Shown: piece after piece, positions 22,007-33,355 of the stretch
How positions within the stretch are numbered: position 1 is the first letter of the stretch
Layout: each line of letters begins with the position of its first letter
NCBI GenBank assembly: GCA_032629725.1
Contig: JAFEVB010000021.1
Coordinates: forward strand, 310,001-374,000
Source: Gremmenia infestans
Taxonomy: Eukaryota > Ascomycota > Leotiomycetes > Helotiales > Hamatocanthoscyphaceae
DNA: 64,000 bases
Direction: 5' to 3'
Notes under the pieces: generated by a model
What the model was told of the DNA's origin: nothing
Databases searched by the model: none
What the model saw: only the letters and a program-made list of their open reading frames with translations
Position numbers and translations under genes: made by a program

Positions 22007-23198
22007 ATGAGTGGAAGAGGACTCAGTCTCTTACGGGGAAGTCAATGGACTGTCAGAAATGCTGCAGAATGTCGGACAATGCAGCTACGGACATTTACAA
22101 GCTCTGTTGCGCTGCAAAGAAGCAGTATGAACTCATCTTCAAATTGGCAAATAAGTTGCTAACCACCTAGGCACCGTTCCGGTCTTCAAACCTACCTCCT
22201 CCCCAGAGCTCGATACATTCCTCCAAGAATTGCGTGACAAAGTTATCCTGCCAAACTACCTGTCCAAAAAGCAACGCGACCTCATCTTCAAGGACAAATA
22301 CAAGAAAACTCTGGAAGTCGAGCCGGTGATCGCAAAGATCGGCGAGGAAGAATTTCGTTTGCAGCATATCGATATCATGAATGATATCCCTGCCACAAGA
22401 AAGAGCTTGAATAAAGCTTTGGACCTCATGAAAGATAGTTCTGATTGGCAAAATCTGCCAGGATTGCTTGAGGGACTTCGCAAAGGTGGACTACGGCCGA
22501 AACAACGATGGGCGAACACAATGATTGCACGGGTACTAGGCCAACTTGGTAAACAAGATATTCTTCTGGAATTGTTACGGCAAGCTTCTCAGACTGGTCT
22601 CCGATTAAGAGACTTCTGGTCTACTACTGAGGCCTTGAATGCGATGTCAAAGAAAGCCATTCAGTCTAAATGGGACGCCGCCGAAACTGAGAAAGCTCTG
22701 CGATGGTCAGAGCAGGTCCTGGACTTGCTCGAGGATCCGAAACACTCGCCAAGTTCAAAAGAGCCCCTATTTGACTCTCGAAAACGGCCAGAAGTTATTG
22801 GGCATGTTCTACAACTAGCTGCCGTGAAAGCCTCGAAACATCATGATGGCAAGGATTTGGATGGTAAAGTGGAGCAGCTTTCTAAAAGGGTACTGGACTG
22901 TTATTCGAATTCGTACAAGTTCTCTGAGGACTTGACGGCGGAACCAACCCCTAAACGACTTGCATATGTCCATAATAAAACCCTTGAAATCAAAGTACCG
23001 CTGTTACATGGATTGAAGGTTGCGCAGGAGGTTTTGGGTCCAGATTCGGATATCACCGTTCAACTGAAGGGAAAAGCGACAGAGCTAGAGGAAGAGATCA
23101 ACTCATCATATAAGGCTCTTGTGGACACTGAGTGGGCAAAAGAGACCCCACGAGTAGGGATTGTCGCGTATGAAACGCTTCTGGGGCCAAAGTCATAG
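22007..23198 (+). CDS. Conserved mitochondrial-type helical protein, unknown function
   Basis: join(22007..22124,22171..23198), 381 residues; the 46-nt intron has GTATGA donor, TGCTAAC branch site and CCTAG acceptor. The first 40 residues are rich in Arg, Ser and Leu and lack acidic residues apart from one Glu (MSGRGLSLLRGSQW..., 'RTFTSSVALQRSS'), a typical mitochondrial presequence. The rest is helical and charged: 'PNYLSKKQRDLIFKDKYKK', then a run of Leu/Ala-rich helices resembling pentatricopeptide/TPR-like repeats (about residues 125-260). I do not recognise a named family. Its divergent pairing with a mitoribosomal protein fits a role in mitochondrial gene expression, which is inference. 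Confidence 0.75.
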
Positions 23199-23263
23199 AT
23201 CTTCGATTGTATTGAACATGATGGGGCGAGTTTGTCTGTAAATATGTATGATGTAGAATTAGG

Positions 23264-24451
23264 TTATGGCAGGACTATGTACTTCTCCAGATGCTTTGGA
23301 ATAGCACCAAGCAGTTTCTTCTCTGTCAACCACTTCTTTGAGAACAATCTGTCCGCGTATCTGTAAGCGCCATCGCATAGAACGGTCACCACTGTGTGTC
23401 CCCTTCCTAGCTTCTCCGCGACTTCCTTCGCTGCCGCAACATTCAGACATGAGCTAGCTCCCAAATACAATCCCTCTTCATCTAAGCACCGATAGACCAT
23501 CTCAATGCTCCTCTCATCGCTGATATTCAACGACCCATCCAAAAGATCAATATCGGGTCTCAAATTATCGGTAACCCGCCCCTGCCCAATGCCCTCCGTG
23601 ATACTCGAGCCCGTCCGGTCGTTCAGTTTCCCCCCAGACTGAATATACGAATGCAACACACTCCCCGGTGGATCAGCTAGGAAGCACTTAACCTTCCCAT
23701 TCGACACCGTCTTCAGATACCGCGTCACACCTGCCAGAGTCCCAGCTGTCCCAGTGGCACAAGTGAACGCATCGACCTTCCCTTTAGTCTGCGCCCAGAT
23801 TTCCGGTCCCGTAGTCTCGATATGTGCCCTTCGATTCGCAATATTATCAAACTGATTAGTCCATACCGCGTTCTCCAACCTTTCGGCATGTCGTTTCGCT
23901 TGATGGTTATAATTCTCTGGGTTATCAAACGCAACTGCTGGCACGGGATACACTTCTGCTCCAAGTAACCGCAATAGATCGATCTTGCCTTGCGATTGCG
24001 TGTTTGGCATGTAGATTACAAGTTTATATCCCTTGGATCTGCATACGTGCGCGAGTCCGATACCGGTATTTCCTGCTGTGCCTTCGACGACCGTCCCACC
24101 TGGTTGTAACAGTCCTCGCTCTTCGGCATCTTTTACGACATACAAAGCGGCTCGATCTTTGATGGAGCCACCTGGATTCTGGAATTCTGCTTTTCCCAGA
24201 ACCTCGCAACCGGTCTGATCGGAGATATGGTTCAAGCGTATCAGGGGCGTGTTGCCGATTGCTGTGGGTTGTTAAATACGTTTTCTATGGTGTGGAGGGG
24301 TAGAAGAACACTTGCCTCCTGTTAGACCCTTGACGATGCCTTGAGCGTTTGATACAGAAATTCCGTACTGGTTTGGAGCTTCCATTTGAACTACTGTTTC
24401 CGCAGCCCGCCGCGCCGTGGTCGCGAAGCGTCGAACTCCGAGTCTATACAT
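23264..24451 (-). CDS. Cysteine synthase-like PLP enzyme, mitochondrial type
   Basis: complement(join(23264..24261,24316..24451)), 377 residues. The 54-nt intron starts GCAAGT rather than GT (GC-AG class) and ends CCCACAG; the junction restores 'GLTGAIGNTPLIRLNHIS'. The first exon encodes a basic Arg/Thr/Ala-rich presequence (MYRLGVRRFATTARRAAET). The catalytic PLP lysine lies in 'NPGGSIKDRAALYVV', the substrate loop in 'GTAGNTGIGLAHV', and the PLP-phosphate loop in 'CATGTAGTLAGV', all standard for O-acetylserine/O-acetylhomoserine-dependent cysteine or homocysteine synthases. The first residue of exon 2 is the final two bases of an Ala codon. Its start faces condensin Cap-G across 339 bp. 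The fungal paralogue group with mitochondrial leader has a debated substrate, so I keep the name general. Confidence 0.9.
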
Positions 24452-24790
24452 TTTTGTAAAGGCAATGGAGAATTGAAGATGTTGTTTGAAAATTTCTAAA
24501 TTTGATTGATGTCGCAATTGCCTACCTACCCTACCGTATCGGAGGTTTATCTCCACGTGTTTTTGTGCTTAAGGTTGCCGAGGAAACTGCGATCAAAACA
24601 TCCGACGCGACTTCCTTCAACAGCGCGACATTTACCTTCTGACAAACTCCGGATAAGAGACGCCCTGGAAAACCATCCAGAAAGAGACAAGTTAAAGGTT
24701 TGAATTAATGGTCCGAAAAGTCCCTGAATTGGGCCACGAATAACGACAAGACGAATTCCATATCGGCAAAAGCCCAATACACATTTCACA
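24452..24790. promoter_or_regulatory. Divergent promoter, cysteine synthase / condensin
   Basis: 339 bp between two start codons in opposite directions. No known operator or TATA box is evident. Confidence 0.45.
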
Positions 24791-27700
24791 ATGCCAGGAC
24801 GAGTATCATCCAGATCCACGAGGACCTCTGCAGCAGTCTCTCACAAAGCCTCGACCCAAACCCTCAACTCGCGAGCCTCAACCACATCCCGAATCTCTTC
24901 CACTTCTATCGATGTCCCCGAAGAAAGCCCCGACAACGAACTGCGCACCCAAATCGCCTCCATCTTCCGCGATGCGCAACGAACTACAGCCTCCCATCGC
25001 AAACTGGTTATCAACCTGCGCAAAATCCAAGAAGCATGCTGCTACGAACCGACCAGCGCGAAGAATAAAAAGACAGGCGCTGAAGACTTCGATGAAGAAC
25101 AATTTACGACGGAGTTCACACGATGCGTGGTGAGGGTTATGCCGGTGAAGAAGAGTGAGAGTGTTGGGGAGCGCGCGATTCGGTTTATCGGGCTGTTTCT
25201 AAAACATGCGAATGAGAAGGATAACGAGCTCAATGAGAATGAAGACGAGACGACGGGTGTTATGGTTGAGACGCCGAGTACGAGACTCACGACTACCTTA
25301 ATGAACACTGTGTTGCCCTTGTTGACTTCCAAGGAGAAGTTTGTAAGGTTCAGGAGTACGCAGTTGATTTCGCATGTTATTAATTCGTTAGAGGCGATTG
25401 ATGATGATTTGTTTCAGCTATTGAGACATGGGCTATTGAAGAGGATTCATGATAAAGAGGCGATGGTTAGAGTACAGGCTGTTTTGGGACTTGGGAGACT
25501 TGCTGGCAATGAAGCGGAGGGGGAGGCTGAGGATAGTGATGATGATTCTGGAGCTGGTCTGCTGGATAAACTTCTGGATGTACTCCAAAATGACCCCAGC
25601 GCCGATGTCAGAAGGTCACTCTTGGTAAATTTGCCAATACTACCAAATACGCTACCATTTTTACTGGAACGAGCTCGAGACCAGGATCCTGCAACTCGTC
25701 GAGCGCTGTACTCACGTCTCTTGCCTGCTCTTGGCGATTTCAGGCATCTTTCTTTGTCAATGAGAGAGAAGCTTTTGCGATGGGGTCTTCGCGACCGTGA
25801 CGAGAATGTTCGCAAAGCTGCCGGAAAGCTATTTCGTGAACGCTGGATTGAAGATTGTGCTGGAGCTAGCGAGCCCGAAGAAACAGAAGCCGGGGAGAGT
25901 ACCGAAGCTCCCAGCTCAGAGGCTAAGGGCCCCAGTTTCGATGGTTTGCTCGAGCTTCTGGAACGTATTGACGTTGTCAACTCTGGTGTCGAAAATGGAG
26001 TCGCTTTGGAGGCTATGAAGGGATTCTGGGAAGGTCGCCCTGACTATAGAGATTCTATCACGTTTGATGACTATTTCTGGGAAACACTGAGCGCTGAGGC
26101 CGTTTTCATAGCAAGAAGCTTCAATGACTTCTGCAGGAATGGAGAAAACGGCAAATACGAGGCTTTGATTGAGGAGAAAATGCCCGAAGTGACAAAGCTG
26201 GCATACTATCTTCATCGATACACTACAGTTCTAGTTGAGGCTATAAAGCGCATCGCAGCTCAGGAGCCTACCGAGGACGTAGAAGAAGAGGATACTGTGG
26301 AGCAGGAATTCATTGTAGAACAGCTGCTTCACATTGCTCAGACACTGGATTATTCCGACGAAGTTGGCCGCCGTAAGATGTTCGCTCTGCTACGACAATC
26401 TCTGTCGATTCCAGATCTGCCTGAAGAAGTTACAAAGCTTACCATTGAGGCTCTCCGAGGTATCTGTGCTGCAGATGCTGCTGGAGAGCGAGAATTCTGC
26501 AGTATCGTGCTTGAGGCTGTTGCTGATGTCCACGACACGATTATGGATGAGCCAAGTTCAGAAGATGCGGATGAAAGTTTCCATTCTGCAAAATCTGAAG
26601 TCAGCGATGAGGGTACAGCAGGCGGATCAAGGAAGAAGTCAGAAACTCCAGAACAGGACGACCAAGAGAAAGCCGTCCGAGAGATCATGGTGAACATGAA
26701 ATGCTTACATATTGTTCAGTGTATGCTCGAAAACGTGGAAGGCAACCTCCAGCAAAATGCCCACTTGGTAGCTATGCTCAACAACTTGGTAGTTCCAGCT
26801 GCTCGGAGCCACGAAGCACCGGTGAGAGAGCGTGGCCTTCTTTGTCTTGGTCTTTGCTCTCTACTAGACAAGTCACTCGCCGAGGAAAATCTGACATTGT
26901 TCATGCATTTCTTCAGTAAAGGTCACTCAGCGCTACAAATAACCGCTCTTCAGATCCTCACCGATATCCTAAATCAACATGGCGCACATCTCCTCGACAC
27001 GAATCCTACCCTTCTCAAAGTCTACTTGAAGGCTTTGAAGTCCGGATCGAAATCTCCTGATGTGCAAGCTGCGGCTACAGTTGCTGTCTCAAAACTCATG
27101 CTTGGACGTGTGATTGCTGATAGCTCGAGCGCCATCGACGACCTGCTGAAAACTCTCATAGTTCTCTACTTCGATCCAAGCACGGCTCATAATCAAGGTG
27201 TCCGCCAAACACTCTCTTATTTCCTACCTGTCTATTGCTTCAGTCGAAAGGAGAACCAGGACCGCATGCGAAAAGTAGCACTAGATGCGATGCATAAGCT
27301 ATTTGAAATTCAAGAGACTATGGATGACGATGGTGAAGCTGAGTTTGAAATGGTGGGTCTCGGCACAATCGGTGCCCATCTAGTCGACTGGACGGATCCG
27401 CGAAAATGCTACATCCCCGGCAACCAGCTGACTCTGGGGGACGAGGGCGCCAAGAAAGCCGTAAACGGCGATGTGCATCTATACTTTGCCAGAGATCTTC
27501 TAGAGAAGCTTGACTCGGGCATCAGTCGTACGTCCCTCTCATTTTCCAGATACCATCACCAACGATACTAACACACTGCACAGGCGAAGAAAAGAAAACA
27601 ATCGCCCCCCTCCTCGCAAAACTTCATATATCCCCTGCCTCAACCGAGTCCCTCATTCGCGAACTCTACGACGAAGTATCAGCCGCTATTGAAGAGAAAC

Positions 27701-28017
27701 TAATCGGTGACGCCACGGGTCGTAATGCTTTATTTAAAATCCATGTCAGTCTTGGGAAGATTGTGAATTCACTAGTGGAGAAGGCTCCCGTTGCTAGTGG
27801 GAGGAAAAGCAGTGTTACGCCTAGTTTTGCAGACGAGGAAAAGACTGTTATGGCGATTGAAGGGGATGCGGAGGTTGAAAGTGAAAAGACTGAGCTTGTG
27901 AAAGTGGAAGAAGAAGATAGCGAGGGGACTGTTATTGCGGATGGTGATGCCAAAGCCACGCGGGACTCGCTTGTGGAGAGTTTGCTGGAGGATAGCGATG
28001 TTGAGATGACGGGATGA
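24791..28017 (+). CDS. Condensin complex subunit 3 (Cap-G / Ycg1 / Cnd3)
   Basis: join(24791..27527,27584..28017), 1056 residues, close to the usual length of about 1000-1040. The single late intron (GTACGT...CACAG, 56 nt, phase 1) gives 'SGISREEKKTIAPLLAKL'. After a Ser/Thr-rich N-terminus come HEAT repeats: 'MRKFV...FRSTQLISHVINSL' type, 'VRVQAVLGLGRLAG', 'ADVRRSLLVNLPIL', 'DENVRKAAGKLFRERW'. An acidic linker (about residues 500-640) follows, then the Cnd3 C-terminal domain with 'NLVVPAARSHEAPVRERGL', 'LTLFMHFF', 'ALQITALQILTDIL' and 'NQGVRQTLSYFLPVY'. With Smc2/Smc4 and the kleisin Brn1 it compacts mitotic chromosomes. The C-terminal 150 residues are Lys/Glu/Ser-rich and probably disordered. 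Confidence 0.93.
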
Positions 28018-29407
28018 CTGGGATTATATTATGAGTAATGAGGTTGGAGGTTGTGGATTGTAGGCGGCGTTCTTGGGATTTAGGTCGTGGTTTGAATTAT
28101 TTGATATGCTCCGTACGCAGAACATGGATTCCGTTTTCAAAAGTTGAACATTGCTACCGGGTGAAATGTCGACTTTCTTTCCTTCCTCAAGTCGAGGAGG
28201 CCCTTCTGTCAATAGCACCTTTTCCCGCTACGTGTTGCTGCCTCTTAGAGGAACGATGGAGTCGGTTTCGTTCCATCCTCTTCTCTGTCACGTCCTTCTT
28301 GTCGCATATCTTGTCGCATTCTTTTTTGATAGCCCATCACAGTGAAGTATTCAATTCAGCATGGCATAATACGTAGAAAAGCTGCTGAGATACAGCCAGC
28401 GCTAGAAGTTAACATCCTATGAAGGTCAATACGCATATGTACCTGCGGCGATATAACTCCTACGTTATCAAAAATTACGTCGTCGGGCAAAGAGAACGGA
28501 ATTTTGCTTCGTAGTGCGGTTGCAGGGGAAGCTGGCAATGGTGGGAAGAAAGGCTGGCAGCTGATTGATCCAACCGTGGCGATTGACACAGAAAGCGATT
28601 TGCTACTTGGCGGCAATGTCATTGATCTGGCTGGTGTCACTCAGATCCCTATCTGCGGTGAGGATGAAATTTTCAAAAACTGAAATATGGGCAATATTGG
28701 GGTCAACTACCCTTGCAATTAAGGACGTACCAAGAACATAACCTCTTTTACTTTGATAATTTCATCGATTGTATGGAGGGGATACGGTACTCAAGTCAAA
28801 TCTCGAAGCTCCTGCGGTAGAAGCTTGAATGAAGCGTGTGAATTCTCCCGAGCCTGACATTTCAAGGTGCCTTTACGAGTTCACTTAAACATATCCTAAT
28901 TTTCAAGAGAATATATGAGGATTTGGGAGATCATATTGTAGTAACGTGACGAACTAAAGTGGATGTTATTAGCGGCGCTAAGGATATATGTATAGTTCGG
29001 CCAATGGTCTCTATACATCTCGGGCTTTCCTCCTATTCAGTTCAGATCTAAGAGATAAATTGATAAACAGACAATTATATTCATATCAGAAAATGCTGTT
29101 GCAGGTCAAAAAACCAAACATGCAGAAATAGCCACGCACTCGCAAGAAATTCTCCTATTAAGGGTATAAACGTTGCTGGCTAGCGAGTACCTTGTGTCAC
29201 TTGAGCCACAGGCCTTGGAAATATGTTTTTAGTATCTTCTCTTCTACGCGCAAGCCAGCTTTATTATTTTTTACAACACCCAACCTCTTTTTGCCAGCTC
29301 CTGGAATTCATCAATCCAAACTCCCTATACCCCATCCCATCCAATCCAAATGCACCATCCCTATTCCATAAAACGCCAGTAAATGCTTCAAGCCAATCCC
29401 CCATCTC
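28018..29407. other. Intergenic; a plus-strand fragment of unknown origin
   Basis: Between condensin and the WW gene. A plus-strand frame, about 28426-28683, reads like coding sequence ('SGKENGILLRSAVAGEAG', 'LLLGGNVIDLAGVTQIP') but has no ATG and begins after a TGA. It may be an exon of an unseen gene or a relic. Nothing else is supported. Confidence 0.35.
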
Positions 29408-30223
29408 TCAATCCCTCAACCAAGCCCTCCGCTTCTCCTCTTTCTTCGCCTTCCTCTTCTCCTTAAAGGTCTTCAACTCAGTCTTACTCAACTTCTTTCC
29501 ACTCCTCTCGGCCTTCAGACTCCTCCCATCGTGGCTATTCGCCGCAGCATCGACATCGAAAAAAGCATTCATCTGCCGCTTCGACTTATTCTCATCGTTG
29601 AAATTCTCCGTGCTGATTTCTGGGGCTTGGAAGCGTCCGGTAAATCTGTTGAAGGCTGCGGTAGCTGCGTAGGGATCGGCGGAGTTTGGGTCTTGAGGGG
29701 CAGAGGGTGGAGGGGCGGATGGCTGAGCGTACCAGGCGCTGGGATCGTAGTCGCCGTGTATGGCCGGGTTGTAGCCTGTTATTACTGCCTCTGCTGGGGG
29801 GGGAGGGCTTTGCGAGGTTTCTGGAGCTGGGGCGGGAGACAGGCCTGGTGGTGGTGGCAAGGTTGTATTTGTTGTGATGTCGGGTACTCGCGGATTCGTC
29901 CATTGTGTTGCGTGCGTGAAGCGGTTGTAGAAGTAGAAGGCTTTAGCAGTTTCTTCCCAGATGGGTGCCCAGCCGTCGTCTGAGGGGGGGGCTTCCGAAG
30001 GTAGAGGGGGGGCTTCGTCGGGGAGTGGTGGCGCGTTGCTATTGTTCTGCTTGTCTGGTTCACTTTGGCCGCCTTCTTCGTATTCGCCATCCTCGAGCTC
30101 CGTGAGCGGAACTCCTTTTGACTCTATCGCTGTGGTAGACTGCTCGGGCGCGTCTGTATCCAGCCTCGGCGATTTGTCTCTCGGTTTTCCGGAGGCTGGT
30201 GATGGCGCCGCATTCTCGGCCAT
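29408..30223 (-). CDS. WW-domain protein (spliceosome-associated type)
   Basis: 271 residues from ATG at 30223 (MAENAAPSPASGK...); the slightly longer frame begins at a TTG and is not preferred. A single WW domain lies around residues 80-115: 'WAPIWEETAKAFYFYNRF', 'THATQWTNP', with the two signature tryptophans and the following Pro. It is flanked by proline-rich runs (PPLPDEAPPLPSEAPP, PPPPGLSPAPAP). The C-terminus has a conserved 'FDVDAAANSHDGRSLKAE' stretch and a Lys/Arg-rich helix (KRKAKKEEKRRAWLRD). This layout, WW domain plus basic C-terminal helix, is found in fungal WBP4/FBP21-like pre-mRNA processing factors; the specific assignment is inference. Intron-less. Confidence 0.75.
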   Translation of the reverse strand: MAENAAPSPASGKPRDKSPRLDTDAPEQSTTAIESKGVPLTELEDGEYEEGGQSEPDKQNNSNAPPLPDEAPPLPSEAPPSDDGWAPIWEETAKAFYFYNRFTHATQWTNPRVPDITTNTTLPPPPGLSPAPAPETSQSPPPPAEAVITGYNPAIHGDYDPSAWYAQPSAPPPSAPQDPNSADPYAATAAFNRFTGRFQAPEISTENFNDENKSKRQMNAFFDVDAAANSHDGRSLKAERSGKKLSKTELKTFKEKRKAKKEEKRRAWLRD

Positions 30224-30558
30224 GGTGCTCAATTAGGATCGTGGCGCGACCAATGGTTCAGTGTGACAAAGGAAATGGAATGAAGGCGAAATCGTGCTTT
30301 TTGAGTCAAGTTCAATTCAAGATACTGGGGTTGAAGTTAGAGTTGGAGTTGTGTTGCAAAGCTGAATGACGAGTTAGTAGAAATATTGAGGGCGGTGTAC
30401 AGCGGCAGAATTAGCTTGCGCCAAAACCCGTGCTACGCCATATTGATATTCACCCGGTATTGTTAAAGTTCTAGAAGATCATTGATTACACATTAGGGAG
30501 AAGTAAATAAAATTGACATCCATCCAGATGAATTGAGAGTGGTATTATTTGATTTCTA

Positions 30559-32553
30559 TCATACACTGTCACAAGCTTTAAGCTTCTGCGTCACTTCAGT
30601 CAAAACCGCTTCCGCTCTCTCTAGTTCCGGATCAACAGGTACTATATCATCAGGGACTTTCAGAACATCCCCCACAATCCCTTCGACGCCCCTAACAGCC
30701 TTCCTTCCCTCCTCCCTCACTTCTCCTTCCCAGAATGTCCTCGCCGTCTCCCATTTCCCCTGCATCCGACGCAAACTCCACACAATACCCACTGCTGCAA
30801 CAGCACCTGCTTCATACAATCCCGTTGAGAGTGTAGAGATATATGTAAGAGCTGCAAATGCAGAGAAAGACGAGGATGTAATAAGAGTTTGCAAGACGAG
30901 CTTTTGTGCCAGTGCTTGCAGAGCAGGAACAGTATCTGTGGCAAGGTAGGATCTCGTGAGTGGAATGTTCAATGGCCATGGCTGGTTCTTCATCTTGCCC
31001 TCCTGTGTATCCTCCTGTACAACTAAATCAGTAACATCTGGCCTCGATGGCTCAACACCCAATTTATGCTCCTTCTTCTCGAGCTGAATAGGCTTGTATG
31101 CCCAATTCTCAGGATTGGCTCTCGATGCGGAGAATATTCCAGCTTCTTCGATGCGTCCGGCGAGAAAGATGAGTTCTTTTTCAGCTTCGGTAAGGAAACG
31201 TTGATTCAGAATGTCAGATGCAATCATGGATACATCATCCACGCGCCAAAACAGCTTCCACCACCCCAGTTTCCGCCAACGGCGGCCATGGAATGCAATA
31301 TCCAGCTGATCGCGGAGCTCAGTATGTGCCCCTTCCGCCCATTCCGCGAGACTTTTCCGCAGATGCTGGATAATTACTGAGGATATCTTCCTGGAAAGGT
31401 GTGCATCCCGCTGACGTCTTGATTCGAGATATATAGAATGCTCTGTATTGTGAAGCAGTGATTCAATCAGGTAATAAATAGGACGTCTGAGTACTCCATC
31501 AGGAGCCTCCTTGCCTATCTTCAGCCATTCAACAAGTGCGGGAACACCGCTTGCAAACCAGTTGCGCTCGTAATCGAGAGCGTTGTTTACACTCTTTCTG
31601 AATGAACCAAGCGCAGCAGAAGCTTGACTGATATCAATGAACTGAATGGGCAGTTTCTCTTTCTCAGCCGGATTTCCACCCTGGAAATCAACAGCTGGCT
31701 GGACAATATTCCAGCTATGAAATGGCTCCTCCTGCAAGGTGCTTAGGGAAGACATCGACAAGAATTCGCTGGCACCCCGTACGCCCTGCCCAACAAGTAT
31801 CGACCTATGCACAGGCGTAGTAATGGGAGTATACCTTCCCGTATTCGACGTCGGGATCTCCATCGTCGGCACCAATACAGAGTCCAAGAACCGATCTAAT
31901 TGCTGTCCCATTACCATGCCCTCCACACCGAGCTCCAGCACCAAAATTTCCAGCTTGTACCCTCCGATCGTCGGCGACGAAACATGTATTTCCTGCACCA
32001 TCTGAGAACTATATCCTCCCTCCTCCCCACCAATACCTCCCACACGAATAAGGATTGGTTTACTCCTCGGCCGATGATCCAATAAGCCCCTCTCCCATTC
32101 TTCCTCCGTCTTCAATGGATCCGCGAGAAGTAGTCTGAGCAGCTCTTTCGCTTTCCGAAGTGATGCCCCACCATCTGCTATTCCTAGTATTGCGACTCGT
32201 ATCATTTCTTCACCCGGTGTTTGCTCAAGACCGCGGAGAGCGAGCTGGAGTTTGGAGATGTTGATGTAGTTCGCAGCATCTTTTTGGAGCTCGAAGAGGG
32301 CATCGCGGAGCTCCAATCTTGGGGATTTTGGTAGGACTCTGGGCGAGTCATTCGTTGTTGACGCGCTGGCGGTTCCGGATTGTTGTCGGGAGCTTGATAG
32401 TAGGGATGTGGGTTGAAAACGTCGCCGTTTAGTCGCAGAGCGTGTAGTCCGCGACAGGGAACAGATTGGACATATTTGTGAGCTTCTGGGTGCGATTGCC
32501 AGTCGGGAGGTTCTAGAGAGGCAGGTTCCGACCTGGGGTATTCGTGGAGGCAT
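30559..32553 (-). CDS. Mmc1-like mitochondrial inner-membrane protein
   Basis: 664 residues from ATG at 32553 (MPPRIPQVGTCLSRTSRL...), chosen over the upstream non-ATG frame because it starts a good mitochondrial presequence (Arg/Ser-rich, with CPICSLSRTTR). Conserved blocks follow: 'GEEMIRVAILGIADGG', 'VEGMVMGQQLDRFLDSVLVP', 'VQPAVDFQGGNPAEKEK', 'DDVSMIASDILNQRFL' and a C-terminal hydrophobic pair around 'ALTYISTLSTGLYEAGAVAAVGIVWSL' (split here in two segments). The pattern matches the fungal family related to the Neurospora/Aspergillus Mmc1 proteins linked to mitochondrial morphology, which I recall rather than can test. Intron-less, tandem with the WW gene 335 bp downstream. Confidence 0.7.
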   Translation of the reverse strand: MPPRIPQVGTCLSRTSRLAIAPRSSQICPICSLSRTTRSATKRRRFQPTSLLSSSRQQSGTASASTTNDSPRVLPKSPRLELRDALFELQKDAANYINISKLQLALRGLEQTPGEEMIRVAILGIADGGASLRKAKELLRLLLADPLKTEEEWERGLLDHRPRSKPILIRVGGIGGEEGGYSSQMVQEIHVSSPTIGGYKLEILVLELGVEGMVMGQQLDRFLDSVLVPTMEIPTSNTGRYTPITTPVHRSILVGQGVRGASEFLSMSSLSTLQEEPFHSWNIVQPAVDFQGGNPAEKEKLPIQFIDISQASAALGSFRKSVNNALDYERNWFASGVPALVEWLKIGKEAPDGVLRRPIYYLIESLLHNTEHSIYLESRRQRDAHLSRKISSVIIQHLRKSLAEWAEGAHTELRDQLDIAFHGRRWRKLGWWKLFWRVDDVSMIASDILNQRFLTEAEKELIFLAGRIEEAGIFSASRANPENWAYKPIQLEKKEHKLGVEPSRPDVTDLVVQEDTQEGKMKNQPWPLNIPLTRSYLATDTVPALQALAQKLVLQTLITSSSFSAFAALTYISTLSTGLYEAGAVAAVGIVWSLRRMQGKWETARTFWEGEVREEGRKAVRGVEGIVGDVLKVPDDIVPVDPELERAEAVLTEVTQKLKACDSV

Positions 32554-32745
32554 CGTGATGCTCGAGAGGAGAAGGGTTTTGGGATGGGCGAGGTTGAGCT
32601 TTCTTGAGCTCGGGCCCACATTTAATGCCGCCAAAGCCTTGGAGCTATTATTGAGCTCAACCAACAGCTATGAAGGATGCTATACACATATCAGGATCTA
32701 TAGGTTGTTAAAGCATGAATATTCCTGTTTATCGTATTTGAATCT

Positions 32746-33355
32746 TCAAGTTTGATTGATACCTAAGCCCCCAAATGCCCGATCTAATTCATCCCCCTCA
32801 CCCCTAGGAAGAGCAACTGGCGTCCCTTGCAACCCAGATGCCTCAGCTCTTGATACATCTGCGTCCATAAGATTTTCATGTGCAAAATCCTGACTTCCAG
32901 TCCCAGTGTTCTTCCTCTCCGGCTCTAATATTCTCGCCTCACTGTCCAGCCAGCCCGGCGCAACCCTCCTCCTCTCTGCAAGCTCCCTAGCAGCTATAGA
33001 ATCCTCCCATGCTTTAAGCTCTTTATCAGCATCATCTTGCACTTTCTGTATATATGCTTGTAGAGCTTTGCAAGACTTGATTATCTCATCTGGGTGCGCT
33101 GCATGGCCTGATGAGGATACGACGTATGGGGTTTTGTCTTCGCCTCCGGCTGATGCTGTAATTCCTGTAGATGATGGCGGGAGGGTCGAGGGGAGGGTTT
33201 TGTAAGTGTATGGGAGAGTGGTTGAGGCTGGGAGGGAGACGAAGGGTGATACAGTCAATGGCACTTGGGCCAGGAGTGGATGCGGCTCTGGATGGGAGGG
33301 GAGCGGTTAGCTTGGTTCGAGCTGTGCATGGAAAGTACTTACTGTTTTCATGCAT
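32746..33355 (-). CDS. Small conserved protein, coiled coil, unknown function
   Basis: complement(join(32746..33287,33343..33355)), 184 residues. The first exon is only 13 nt (ATG CAT GAA AAC A) before a GTAAGT donor; the 55-nt intron ends CCAG and the join gives 'MHENKPHPLLAQVPLTVSPF'. A Ser/Thr/Pro-rich N-terminus is followed by a helical, probably coiled-coil segment (about residues 75-115: 'IIKSCKALQAYIQKVQDDAD', 'KAWEDSIAARELAERRR') and a Gly/Glu-rich tail. I do not recognise the family. It is tandem with the Mmc1-like gene (193 bp downstream) and divergent from calcineurin A. Confidence 0.65.

Noticed and set aside
29223..30236. Plus-strand frames of 149, 150 and 91 codons
   Set aside because: Antisense or overlapping shadow of the WW-domain gene; composition is the mirror of its Pro/Ser bias.
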